From the NCBI GenBank assembly GCA_020205615.1, contig CM035163.1, forward strand, positions 135,193,575-135,257,574: a stretch of 64,000 bases of DNA. Direction: 5' to 3'. This stretch comes from Panax quinquefolius. Taxonomy: Eukaryota; Streptophyta; Magnoliopsida; Apiales; Araliaceae. Shown here piece by piece: positions 45,017-56,651 of the stretch. The notes beneath the pieces were generated by a model that saw only the letters and a list, made by a program, of their open reading frames with translations, was not told where the DNA came from and ran no database searches. A program made the position numbers and the translations under genes. Within the stretch, counting starts at the first letter, position 1. Each line of letters opens with the position of its first letter.

Positions 45017-46866
45017 AGTTTGACAAAAATTGGCATGAAAAGTCTTGGGTGGGGGAGAATTGGATGAAATGGTCGGGAGGGAGTTATTATTAGTATTATT
45101 ATATATATATATATAAGGTACTGATGGTTTATATATACATATATATATATATATATTTTATTTAAAAGATTTTACTTTAATTATGGACCGTCGGATTAAA
45201 GTAAATCAATCTGGACCATTCATGAGTTAGTTACTATGCAGTCCATTTTTCTATAAATAGAAGCTCATTCCTTCATTATTTTCTTACGAATTCACTGAAC
45301 TCTAGAGAGAGAAAGTTATAGAGAGAAATAAGAAGAGAAGTCTGCTAACTTTCTTTTCCTATATCTAATTTCTTTTACGGTAAGGGATATTATTCTTTTG
45401 TATTCATGAAGAGAACTGTTATTCCATTTTTTATTATTCTGTTGGAATAACCTGTATACGCGGGCAACCCTATACTTGGTGACATTCTTCTATTATTCTG
45501 TCTTTACTATTCCGTTGGAACATCACATGCTGCGTGTTTTACAAATCGGACTGGTTCCGTTTTTAATTATTCATTTATTACATTGGAATATCACATGCAT
45601 CTTATACCTAGGACTGGTTCCGCTTTTAATTATTCGATTATTCTATTGGAATATCATGTATACATCTGCTATCTGTGGGACCTAGTTCGCTTTTAATTAT
45701 TTATTATTCTGTTGGAACATCATATGCCGATGTGAATTTCACGACACAGTTCCGTTATTATTATTCTATTGGAATAACTCATACATGCGGCAATCTGCAT
45801 GCATGGTGATTTCTTTTGTTATTCCAATCGTTATTATACTCAGTTGGTTAAAATTTTGACTTCTATACTCTATGAAATTAGTGGAATATCCTTGATATTT
45901 GCGCTTCATCTAATATCTTTTCATGGAAATATTCTTCTGAGCATTCTTGAATTTTACACCACAAAACAATATCTTGTTGATAATTGGAACGTTATTGGTT
46001 CCTGGACAAATTAATTCTTGAACTTGTTTTATTAAATTCACATATCATTGTCATCATCCTCATATTTATATTATGTTGAAAGTCATCTGTGGCCTGTAGT
46101 GCATAGATGGACTTGGTATGATTATGACCAGGGATTATTCAGTATAATCATGACCGTAATGTTACAAATAATGTGGTAAAAGTCCTCATTAGCCCGTAGT
46201 GTATTGATGGACAGTTGTTGGCATGATCATGACCATTGATGAATACACAAATATCCTTGGCCCGTAGTGCATGGAATTTGTGGTCGTGACCTAATGAATA
46301 TCCTTGGTAGTAGTCTTGGGATGATGTGGAATTTTTATTTAGGTGAGTCTCAAGGAATAAAAGTGATGAAAAACTTTTTAAATCATAAAAGATAGTAGAT
46401 TTTATTCTCTACTTGACTCTTTTAATGGATTGCTTGTTCCACTGCAGTTAAACTTGATGTCTATTGTATTTTATCAGTTTAACATTGTTGAAGACTAATG
46501 ATAATTTATTATGCATTATCTTAGTCATAATATTTCTTGTTGGGCTAGTTGAGCTCACCCTTTCTTTCACTGTTATCTTCAGGAAATGAGAACGTAGCTG
46601 GGACGAGTCGGGGAACGGAGTGATTGTCCGGATGATAGTATTAGCTAGTAGACCTCACTATTCTGTTCAATAGTGTGACAATAAATATAATGAGGACTTT
46701 TTTGTGTTTGAATACTGTCTAGAAGACAATATTCGAGTTAAAACTCATTGTATATATTTTGTCGTATCATACACGACTGTTGTATAATTAGTTTGTATTT
46801 GTATTCAGTACCATGTAAGTGATGACTCAGAATAGGTGATGTATACCTATTTTTGGGGTCGTCATA
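44055..46866 (+). repeat. E2 3' LTR (group B)
   Basis: 2812 bp, matching 33625-36424 throughout. TA microsatellites at 44939-44960 and 44979-45011. The terminal CA has become TA (GTCGTCATA), next to the GTGTC duplication. Confidence 0.9.
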
Positions 46867-48156
46867 GTGTCTAGCAAAAGTGAAGGTTACTAAACATAAA
46901 AAGGTTAAGATAGGACCAAAAACAATTGACTGTGTTTTCATTGGTTATGCAAATAACAGCAGTGTATATCGTTTTCTTGTTCATAAATCAGAAATTAATG
47001 ATATTCATGTTAATACATTTATTGAATCAAGAGATGCATCATTTTTTGAGAATATTTTTCCATATAATGGAAATAATGATTCAAATTCAAACAAAAGACC
47101 TTTGGATGCTACTAGTGATAATCCTGAAAATATAGACAAAGAGTCTATATTGGATGAACCTAGACGTAGCAAAAGAGCAAGGACTTCAACATCTTTTGGT
47201 CCGAATTTTCTAACATTTTTGTTAAAAAACGATCCTCAAACTTACAAGGAAGCAATATCCTCTCCTAATGCTTCTCATTGGAAAGAAGCAATTAATAGTG
47301 AAATTGAGTCCATTATGCAAAATCATATATGGGAATTGATGGACCTTCCACCTGGTTTAAAACCCTTAGGGTATAAATGGATCTTCAAAAAGATGATGAA
47401 AGCTGATGGCTCAATTGATAAATACAAAGCAAGGCTTGTTGTTAAAGGTTATAGACAAAAGGAAGGATTGGATTATTTCGACACTTATTCACCTGTTACA
47501 AGAATTACATCTATTCGGATGCTAATAACAATAACATCTTTAAATAGACTTGAAATAAATCAAATGGATGTAAAGACTGCATTCTTAAATGGTGAATTAG
47601 ATGAAGAAATATATATGGAACAACCTGAAAGTTTCATAGCTCCTGGACAAGAGAGGAAAGTATGCAAACTTGTTTAATCCTTGTATGGATTAAAGCAAGC
47701 ACCAAAACAATGGCACGAGAAATTTGATAATGTTATGTTATCAAATGGATTTAAAATCAATGAGTGTGACAAATGTGTTTATGTCAAAAGCACTCAAAAG
47801 GAATATGTCATTGTTTGTCTTTATGTAGATGATATGTTAATCATGGGTAGCAACAATGAAGTTATCAACTCTACTAAACGTATGTTGTCAAATAAGTTTG
47901 ACATGAAAGACTTGGGGGTTGCAATTATAATTTTAGGAATCAAGATTTCTAGAACCTCTGATGGAATTATATTATCTCAATCTCATTACATTGAGAAAAT
48001 ACTTGAAAAATTTAACAAGTATAATATAATTCTGAATAAAACCCCAGTTGATATAAATCTTCATCTAGCTAAAAATGAAGGTGATGGCATATCTCAACTA
48101 GAATATTCTCGTATAATAGGCAGTTTAATGTACGTCATGAACTGTACTAGACCAGA
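46867..48156 (+). pseudogene. Copia integrase C-terminus and reverse transcriptase
   Basis: Continues the copia frame after E2: LAKVKVTKHKKVKIGPKTID, then CVFIGYANNSS, and a Ser/Asn-rich linker. RT follows: HWKEAINSEIESIMQNHIWE, KARLVVKGYRQKEGLDYFDT, NQMDVKTAFLNGELDEEIYM, one TAA at 47675-47677, then SLYGLKQAPKQWHEKF and the catalytic CLYVDDMLIMGS (about 47817). It ends at CTRPD, cut by E3. Apart from the stop this is the best-preserved copia part; catalytic aspartates are intact. Confidence 0.92.
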
Positions 48157-51100
48157 TGTAAGACCCCAAATTATTAATAAATAAAATTTATTTTCCTCTA
48201 TTTATTATTTTGAAATAGTAAGGGTTGAATTTGATTAATGTGGATAGTTATGGGTAAAATACGCAAATATTTCGAATAAGCAAGTGGTTATAAAATATTC
48301 ATTATTGTCTGGGGAATATTCGTTTGGTCGTGGAATATTAAATCTTATCGGGAATATTCGTATGCGACGCTAGCGAGCTTTATAGGCCCCATAACGAAAA
48401 GCGATTGGATGAAGAAAACGACAAATATAAGTTGTTTATAAATAACGGCGTAGTTATTACAGATTATCTTGTTGGAATACCCGGTGGTTAAAACACACTA
48501 ATATCTGGCGTTGTTGAGCGATACTTCAGTATTGCACCAATTATTGATTCTTACGTGAAGAAGGCACTACTCAATAATTGTTACGATAATTATTGTTCGA
48601 AGATTTTATTTTATTGATTCAATAATTCTTTGCATTGATATTTTATATTCTTGTTGTTTTTTAATAAATTGTCATTACACAATTATTTTCCATTATCTGA
48701 CAATAATTCATATTATCTGAATAATATTATTGGATAACATTATTGGCAATGTCTAGAAAGTTACATCTCAAGGAGAGGTTTGGTCACCTAATTGCGGCCA
48801 TGTAAGAAGAGAGATCCTTATTGAAAGCCCTCTTTCTGAGGAATGGCACAGTTGCCAAGTCTTTGTGATTCTGTAATATTATTTGTGAATAATTAATTAT
48901 TGATTTATATGATGAGAAAATATTGATTTTATGTGGATATAGATGGAGAAAATTTTTAATGTGACAATTGTTGAAAATTAATATTTTATCTTTTTCTCGA
49001 TAAAATAATTCATTTAAATATATTATTTTAATAATATATTAACGATGATATTTTATAATGAATGTGGGATATATGAGTATATGAGGAGGAAGAGTATATG
49101 TGTGGCATTAAATGTTTAACACATATTTTGTGTGTTGGTGGACACAATTATTGACCGAAATTTGATTATAGCCTGTAAAATCGTCCGTTTATAGATTTCA
49201 GTCAATTTCGGTTTGGAATTTGGGAAAACTTTCTTCTGCAAAGTTGTAGAGAATTGAATTTCCTGTAAAAATTCGCGAGATTTGAATTTTCTGATAAAAG
49301 GGCTATTTATTATGAATTATTGAAGTTCTGAAGCTCCAAAATAATTAATTTTTGAAGTTTAAAATATTTTTAATATGAAAAACGTTTTTGGTGATTTGAG
49401 TGTGGTTCTTGCATGTGACGCCCCCAAAATAGGTATACATCACCTATTCTGAGTTGTCAATACATGGTACAGAAACAACTACAACTTTATTATTACAACG
49501 ATAAGAAAAAGCTGAGTTTGAATACAAATATTATCTTACAGACAATATCTATACTCAAATAAATCCTCATCACATTTATTGATACATTATTTTACAAAAT
49601 GGTGAGGACTACTAAACAACTCTCTCTAGAACCTTCATTCCATACCCAGAGCTAAATACTCATTTATATTCTCGCCTCACGAGAAGAAAAATGGAACAAA
49701 AAGGAAAAGGGTGAGCTCAACTAGCCCGATAAAGAATATTATGACTAAGATAATATACAATAAATTATCATTAGTCTTCAACAAGGAAAATCTAATAGAA
49801 TACAATAGACAACAAGTTTTTAAATCAATATTACATAGTGAAATAATAATTCATTAGAAGAGTTAAGTAGAGAATGCAAACTACTATCTTCATGTATGAA
49901 TTTAAAAGTTCATCGCTCATCTTTTATCCTGTAACATCAATCAATATACATCTAGAATCAAATATTCATCTTTGCACTACTGAGCCAAAGATATTCATCG
50001 ATTAATTCATGTTCATCTAAAACAACTTTCATCTTTTACACTACTGAGCCAAAGATATTCATCGAATCATTCATCTTTGCACTACAAAGCCAAAGATATT
50101 CAATAATATCATCATTTAAGGCCGAGGATGATGAAAATATTTTTAAAGAAACGAATCCAATGAAATAAAATGACAATGATTAAGGATTAAGGATTCATAC
50201 TTTGTTTTATCCATGTCCAAAAATACCTCAAAAATAATCATAGTGGTGTAAAATTCAAGAATGATCAAAACATGGATACAATCAAAGCTAGTATCCACAA
50301 TAGATATTTTAGATGAAAAGGAAAATTTTCATTTATTCGATGAATAGTGTCGTATTCGTGAATAATCTGCAAGTATCGTGAATAATAAAGTCAGATACGT
50401 GAATAGTAACTCCGACACCAAAAGTTCCAAATTTGATAAAAACTTCAGATCAATATTTCAATATAATGATATTGAAGAAATAATATCATTACGAAAAATA
50501 ATAATATCCCTTACCTCGAAAGATCAGTACTTCTAGCTGAAACACCGGATATAGGCTATGACTTGAACTTGCACCGTATAGCAATACTCAAAATATACTC
50601 AAAATACTCACAAGAATACGCTCGATAATATAGAGAGAGAAAACTTCAATTTAAATTGTGTTTTCAATTCTAACCTAAGCACCCTATTTATAGGAAAATG
50701 CTTAGAACACCAAAGCAGAAAATTTATTAAAATATTAATTTATTAATTTTTATTCCTACGCCCACATTTAGAGATCTGAATTCAGCCACTTCTAACACAT
50801 GCAAGACCCACAATAATGACAAAAAACGTTTTTGTCATTTTAAATATTTTATACTTCCAAAATTAATTATTTGAACTTGAAACTTCAATAATTCACAATA
50901 AATAGCCCTTTTATCGGAAAATTCAAACTCGCGACTTTTATAGGAAATTCAATTCTCTACAACTTTTCGGAAGAAAGTTTTTTCAATTCCAAATGTAAAT
51001 TGATCGAAATCCACAAACGAGGCGATTTTATAAAGCTATAATCAAATTTCAGTCGATAAATGGGGTCCAATTTACATGTTTAACATGTTTTAAACATTTA

Positions 51101-53585
51101 TTGCAACAAAATACTCTTCCTCCTCGTATACTCATATATCCCACATTCGTTGTAAAAATATCACCATTATTATATTATTAAAATATAATAATATATTTAA
51201 ATGAATTATTTTATCGAGAAAAAATAAAATTTCAATTTTCAACAATTGTCACATTAAAAATTTTCTCCATCTATATCCACATAAAATCAATATTTTCCTC
51301 ATCATATGAATCAATAATTAATTATTCACTAATAATATTACGAATCACAATATAAATGACCAGAGCGGTTCAGGGAAGAGGGGCTTTCCAATAAGAATTT
51401 CTCCTTCTTGGCGCCGCAATTAGGTGACCAAACCTCTCCTTGACGAAATTTTCTAGACATTGCCAATAATGTTATCTAATAATATTATTCAGATAATATG
51501 AATTATTGCTTCGATAATGAAAAATACTATGTAATGACAATTATTGAAACAACAAAGAATATAAAATATCAACGCAAAGAATTATTAAATCAATAAAATA
51601 ATTTGAGCGATAATTATCGTAACCATTATTGAGTAGTGCCTTCTTACGTAAGAATCATTCTTCGTAATTATTATTGTTTTAACCATCGGTATTTAACAAG
51701 ATTAATTGTAATAACTACTGTTATTTTTTTTAAAAACTTATATTTGTCGTTTTCTTCATCCAATCGCTTTCAAGTTATGGGGCCCACACATGGTCGCGCC
51801 ATCGCATTTAATATTCCCAACAGCATTTGAATATTCCACGACCAAACGAATATTCCCCACAACAATGAATATTTTATAACCACTTGCTTATTTTGAAATA
51901 TTTGCGTATTTTACCCCTAACTATCCACATTAATCAAATCAACCCTTACTATTTCAAAATAATAAATAGAGAAAATTAAATTTCATTAATAATAAGTTGG
52001 GGTGTTACATTGCATGTGTTTTAATAGATGAATTCAGATTCTTGGTGCGTAGGAAGTTGTGGAAATAATAATAATATTATTATATTAAATTTTCTACTTT
52101 GGTGTTCTAAGCATTTTTCTATAAATAGGGTGCTTAGGTTAGAATTGAAAATCACACCAAAAATTGAAGTTTTCTCTCTCTATATTATCGAGCGTATTCT
52201 TGTGAGTATTTTGAGTATACTTTGAGTATTGCTATACTGATTAAGTTCAAGTCATAGCTTATATCCTGTTGTTTCAACTAAAGTCTTGATCTTTTCGAGG
52301 TAATGGATGTTATTTCATTCGAAAATGATATTATTTCTTCAATATCATTATGCCAAAATATTGGTTGGAAATTTTTATCAAATTTGGAACTTTTTCATGA
52401 CGGGGTTACTATTCATGAGTTACTATTCACAAATTACTATTTACGAGTTACTATTCACGAGTACTATTCACGAAGCATGATGATGTTTTTTGTGAAATTT
52501 CTATCTTTTGGTGTCGTAGTTACTATTCACGTATACGATACTATTCACGTATACTGACCTTTATTCACGAATCGACCTTATTCACGTAAAAATTAAATTT
52601 TTATTTTTCGTCCAAAAATATCTATTATGGATACTAGCTTTGATTGTATCCATGTTTTGATCATTCTTGAATTTTACTCCACTCTGATTAGTTATGAAGT
52701 ATTTTTAAACTTGGATTGTTTAAAATATGAATCCTTAATAATTGTTTTTTTGTTTCACTGGATTCGTTTCCTTTAAAATATTTTTCATCATCCTCAGTCC
52801 TAAATGATGATATTACTAAATATCTTTGGCACAGAGTGCAAAGATGAATGATTTCTTGATGAATATCTTTGGCCTTGTAGTGCGAAGATGAGCAGTGTTG
52901 AGATGAACATGATCGATAATTAATATCTTTTGGCCCGTAGTGCAAAGATGAACAGTGTTTAGATGAACATGACCAATGATGAATATCTTTGGCTGTAGTA
53001 TGCAAAGATGAATATTTGATTCGGATATATATTGATTGATGTTACGGGGATAAAATATCGACGATGGACTTTTAAATTCATATATAGAAGATAGTAGTTT
53101 GCATTCTTTACTTAACTCTTCTAATGAATTATTATTTCCGCTGCAAAGATTGATTTAAAACTGGTTGTCTATTGTATTCTATTAGATTTTTCCCTGTTGA
53201 AGACTAACGATAATTTGCTCTATTTTATCTTAGTTATAATGTTCTTTACTGGGCTAGTTGAGCTCACCCTTTTCCTTGTTGTTCCATTTTTCTTCTCAGG
53301 AGGCGAGAATGTAGCGAGTACTAGTCGGGGTATGGAATGAAGGTTCTAGAGAGAGTTGTTTAGTAGTCCTCACCATTTTTGTAAAATAATGTATCAATAA
53401 TTGTGATGGGGATTTATTTGCGTGTGGATATTGTCTAGAAGACAATAATTATATTTAAACTCACAGTATATATGTTGTCGTATTTTGCACAACAAATGTA
53501 TTAATAAAGTTGTAGTTATTTACGTACCATGTATTTGGCGACTCGAAATGGGTTAGATGGAATGGACCTATTTTGGGGCGTCACG
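48157..53585 (+). repeat. E3 5' LTR (group C), interrupted by S2
   Basis: LTR pieces 48157-49413 and 52010-53585 (about 2.83 kb without S2 and one duplication). Starts TGTAAGACCCCAAATTATTA. TATA box at 52120-52127; GAGTTACTATTCAC units at 52408-52580; GGCCCGTAGTGCA-type units at 52820-53010. The last base is G in place of A (GTCACG). Confidence 0.88.
49414..52009 (-). mobile_element. S2: solo LTR (group C), reverse orientation, TSD TTGCA
   Basis: 2596 bp from TGTGACGCCCCC to GGGGTGTTACA. TTGCA at 49409-49413 and 52010-52014. No interior. It inserted into an LTR of its own group in inverted orientation, making large inverted repeats with its host LTR. Confidence 0.9.
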
Positions 53586-53587
53586 AT

Positions 53588-53599
53588 TGGTATCGAGCT
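53588..53599 (+). other. E3 primer-binding site (degraded)
   Basis: TGGTATCGAGCT after the LTR, a changed form of the E1/E2 site. Confidence 0.55.
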
Positions 53600-53772
53600 T
53601 AGGGATATGATCTCTGGCGGAGATCGGGAATAGAACTAGGAGGGAGAGGCAGAGTAAATCCTTCGCTTAGTGTGTCCTACCTAAGCTTATTTGTTAGTTG
53701 GTTAGTATATAGGGATATTATGTGATATATTGATTTCCTAAATTAACCCTTTTTTTATGATAGTATTTGAGA

Positions 53773-54960
53773 ATGTCGACTGAGAATATTAACAGTGGAG
53801 TAAATGAGATCGTGGAGATGCTGTCTTTACCAGCGAGGAGAATGTGCAACAGTGTGAAATGTACCTCCTGTGAACAACACCCTTTGAGCGCGATGATGAG
53901 CGAGGGGATGTTTAGAAGATTTTTGCGAGTTCATGCAAAATCGGGCGAGGAGACTCGTGTTCAAAATACGAGGAGGAAATGATAGCAATTCACGGGTGGT
54001 CATAGTCAAGCGCTTCAAAGAGTTGGGACCACGAATGCAGGGAAAGCCGGATCCGATTAAAAGCGAGACGTGGGTCAAACAAATTACCAAGATATTCGAT
54101 GTCTTGGGATGCACGGAGGAATGTAAAGTTTCATTCGCTACTTTTATGTTCCAGAATGAGGCGATTCTTGGTGGGAATCAGAAAGCGTACCCATCCAACT
54201 TTACCTTTCGGCATGTCGTGGGAGATGTTTGAAACAAATAATGACAAGTACTTCCAAAAGTATCGTCGTATGAAGGAAGTGGAGTTTATTAGACTAGAGC
54301 GAGAATAACATGACGGTGTCCCAAAGACGAGGCGAAGTTCGCGAAGTTATCAAGGTTTGCACCTCATTTGGTGGAGAATGAGGAACGTATAGACGCGGAT
54401 GTTTACGAGAGGTTTGAAACCCAAGCGTACGTCGATCTCATTTCTCATAAATTTTCTCTCTATTCAGATGTTGTCAATGTGGCTCGATTGTTAGAAGCGA
54501 GATAACGAAAGTACGTTCAACCGAGGGACCATAACCAGGATCATCTGAAGATAGCGATCATCGAATAACGATAACCAAATGGAGAAAGAAGAATACTGGA
54601 CAAAGCGGTAACCACTCGGTGGTAATCATGGCCATAAAAATAGAAGAAGCGAGTCGGGAGGAGATTTTAAAAGAGGAGATTTAACAACGACCATGTGAAG
54701 ATTACGGTCTTGGCGTGAAAGCGGTTCTAAGGAGGAGAACAACTACCGATCGTATGTTACAAATGCGAAAAAGAGGACATATCATTGAAACCGCCTGAGC
54801 AGTTTAAGGTATGCTATAATTGTGGAAAAGAAGGACATATCGCTTCGAGATTATGCAGTATCGAAACCGATTCAATGAAATGGTGACTCAAAAGGATGTC
54901 CTAGAAAAAGTCAAAGTCAACGGTTCTGGAAGAGCGTTTGTCGTGGCCGGTCAAAATGCG
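53773..54960 (+). pseudogene. E3 gag remnant
   Basis: The ATG at 53773 starts MSTENIN, matching the E1/E2 gag start. Capsid blocks survive in different frames: RFKELGP, then KSETWVKQITKIFDVLGC (about 54058-54113), then NDKYFQKYRRMKEVEFIRLE (about 54238-54300). Knuckle-like Cys/His parts lie near 54750-54850. Indels are many; no continuous product. Confidence 0.75.
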
Positions 54961-56651
54961 AGAACTCGAACGAAGTTAGCAGGTTAGTTAATTATAAATT
55001 CTTGCGAAGTTTATACCTTACTAGAATCTGGGCTTCTACCCATTCTTTTATCTCTCTTGCTTTAACGCTTAACGTTTGAAGTTGACTATGGAGAAATTAG
55101 ACTTTGACCTATTTATGGAGACTCAGATTAGGAGAAACTTTCATTACATCCGTTGTTTAGAAATCTTGCTTGATTCAGTTTGGCACTATCACATTACACA
55201 TTAACCTTATTTCTATAGATATATTTGCTTTTGATGTGATTTTAAGGTTAACTACTCATCAATGCGAAATTGATTACTTTCGTAAGGTTGTTAGTTTTCA
55301 TATTCTAAGCAACTTTGTTATTCAAATTCAAGCAATCAAACCATTGTAGTTAAACATTTTCATATCAAGCCATGAAGTCATTCATTTATTACTGAATGTC
55401 AAGTTTTCTTAGTCCATGTTATGGATTTGAATAAAGACACGTCGATTTGAATAATATTCTGTTGTTATTGATTTTTCCCGACGTATTTCTGAAGAATTTC
55501 TTGTCTTACTCCCAAAGCTTGATATTAAATTTTGTATCGACTTTGAACCGTGACAAAACTCATTTCTAAAATCTCATATCAAATGGCTCTATTGAACTTT
55601 AGGAGTTAAAAATTCAACTATAAATTTGGTACTGAGCCTTTATCTGGTGACTTCCTTTGTGGAATGCACCGCCCGAGACTCTCGTAGGGGACACCATATT
55701 CGTGCGATAGTAAACCGATAGGTGTCATTGTAACGTCTTATCCAAGGTTGAGATTTGAGTCACGATTGAGAACAACCTAAGTCGAGTAATCGAAATACGT
55801 AGCTTTCTGAGGCTTAGTTGGTTATTATCGGAGATTCGTTGAAGGATATTCTCGAATCGTTATTCCATTAACACTGCTGACTCGTAGAGATACAAAATTC
55901 GAATGAAGCAAGGAATGTGGGAAGAGCTTCGAAGAACTCAAGAGGAGACTCATTTCAGCACATGTTCTGACCATGCCATCCTGGAAAAGCGAACGTGGTA
56001 GGCGACGTGTTGAGTAGAAGATCGTATACAAGTCTGAAAACGATATTGTCAAAGACTCATTTCGAGATAATTTGCAAATAATAGAGATGGAGATGAAAAC
56101 TCTAGGTACCCACGTGATGATATCTGAGTATAATCGACTTTTAATCGATAAAGTTAAAGTTTGTTCAAGCTACACACCGGAGTGATGAATTTGAAGAAGG
56201 AGGTGCAAGAAGTTGTTATTTCAAAAGCAATAATCGGTGAGGTGAGGAAAGCTCAAACCTTCGATTTATTAATCCATTTGAAATTCTCGATCGAATAGAA
56301 ATCGTGGCCTATAAACTCGTTTTACACGCCAAGTATGACGCGTGTTCATAACGTTTTTCATATATCGATGTTACGTAAATATGTGGACGACCAACCACGT
56401 CATTGAGTTAGAACCGGACGAGATAGCCAAGACTTAACGTCTGAGGAGGTACTGTCAAGATCTTGGATAGGAAAGAACATGTCCTATGTACTGAGGTTTA
56501 TACCACAAGTTAAAGTTTTCTGGAGAAACCATGCTATTGAGGAAATGACCTGGGAGTTAGAAATAAAAATAAAAGCGAGGTATTCTCATCTTTTCGAAAC
56601 ACCAGGTACGTACATCAATTTCGAGGACGAAATTTCATAAGGAGGGGAGGT
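54961..56651 (+). pseudogene. E3 pol remnant with large deletions
   Basis: A protease remnant (about 54985-55330: CEVYTL, then VISFHI-like pieces), a short RT start (to about 55620), then foreign-looking sequence at 55640-55760. RNase H ends follow (SYYRRF-type at 55820-55860; the PGKANVVGDVLSRRSY block at 55975-56030), then a jump to integrase C-terminus and chromodomain pieces (56240-56640) and a polypurine tract (AGGAGGGGAGGT). The RT catalytic core and integrase core are not found. Confidence 0.7.

Larger units (their letters stand above)
33625..46866 (+). mobile_element. E2: Ty3/gypsy chromovirus, 13.2 kb including solo LTR S1, TSD GTGTC
   Basis: GTGTC at 33620-33624 and 46867-46871. 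Both LTRs, primer site, gag, protease, RT, RNase H, integrase, chromodomain and polypurine tract are present; S1 (38267-41046) splits protease from RT. Without S1 and its duplication the element is about 10.5 kb. The LTR is a mosaic of groups A and C. Confidence 0.92.

Noticed and set aside
44803..45093. Short frames with Tyr-Ile runs on both strands (44803-45093)
   Set aside because: They are translations of TA microsatellites.
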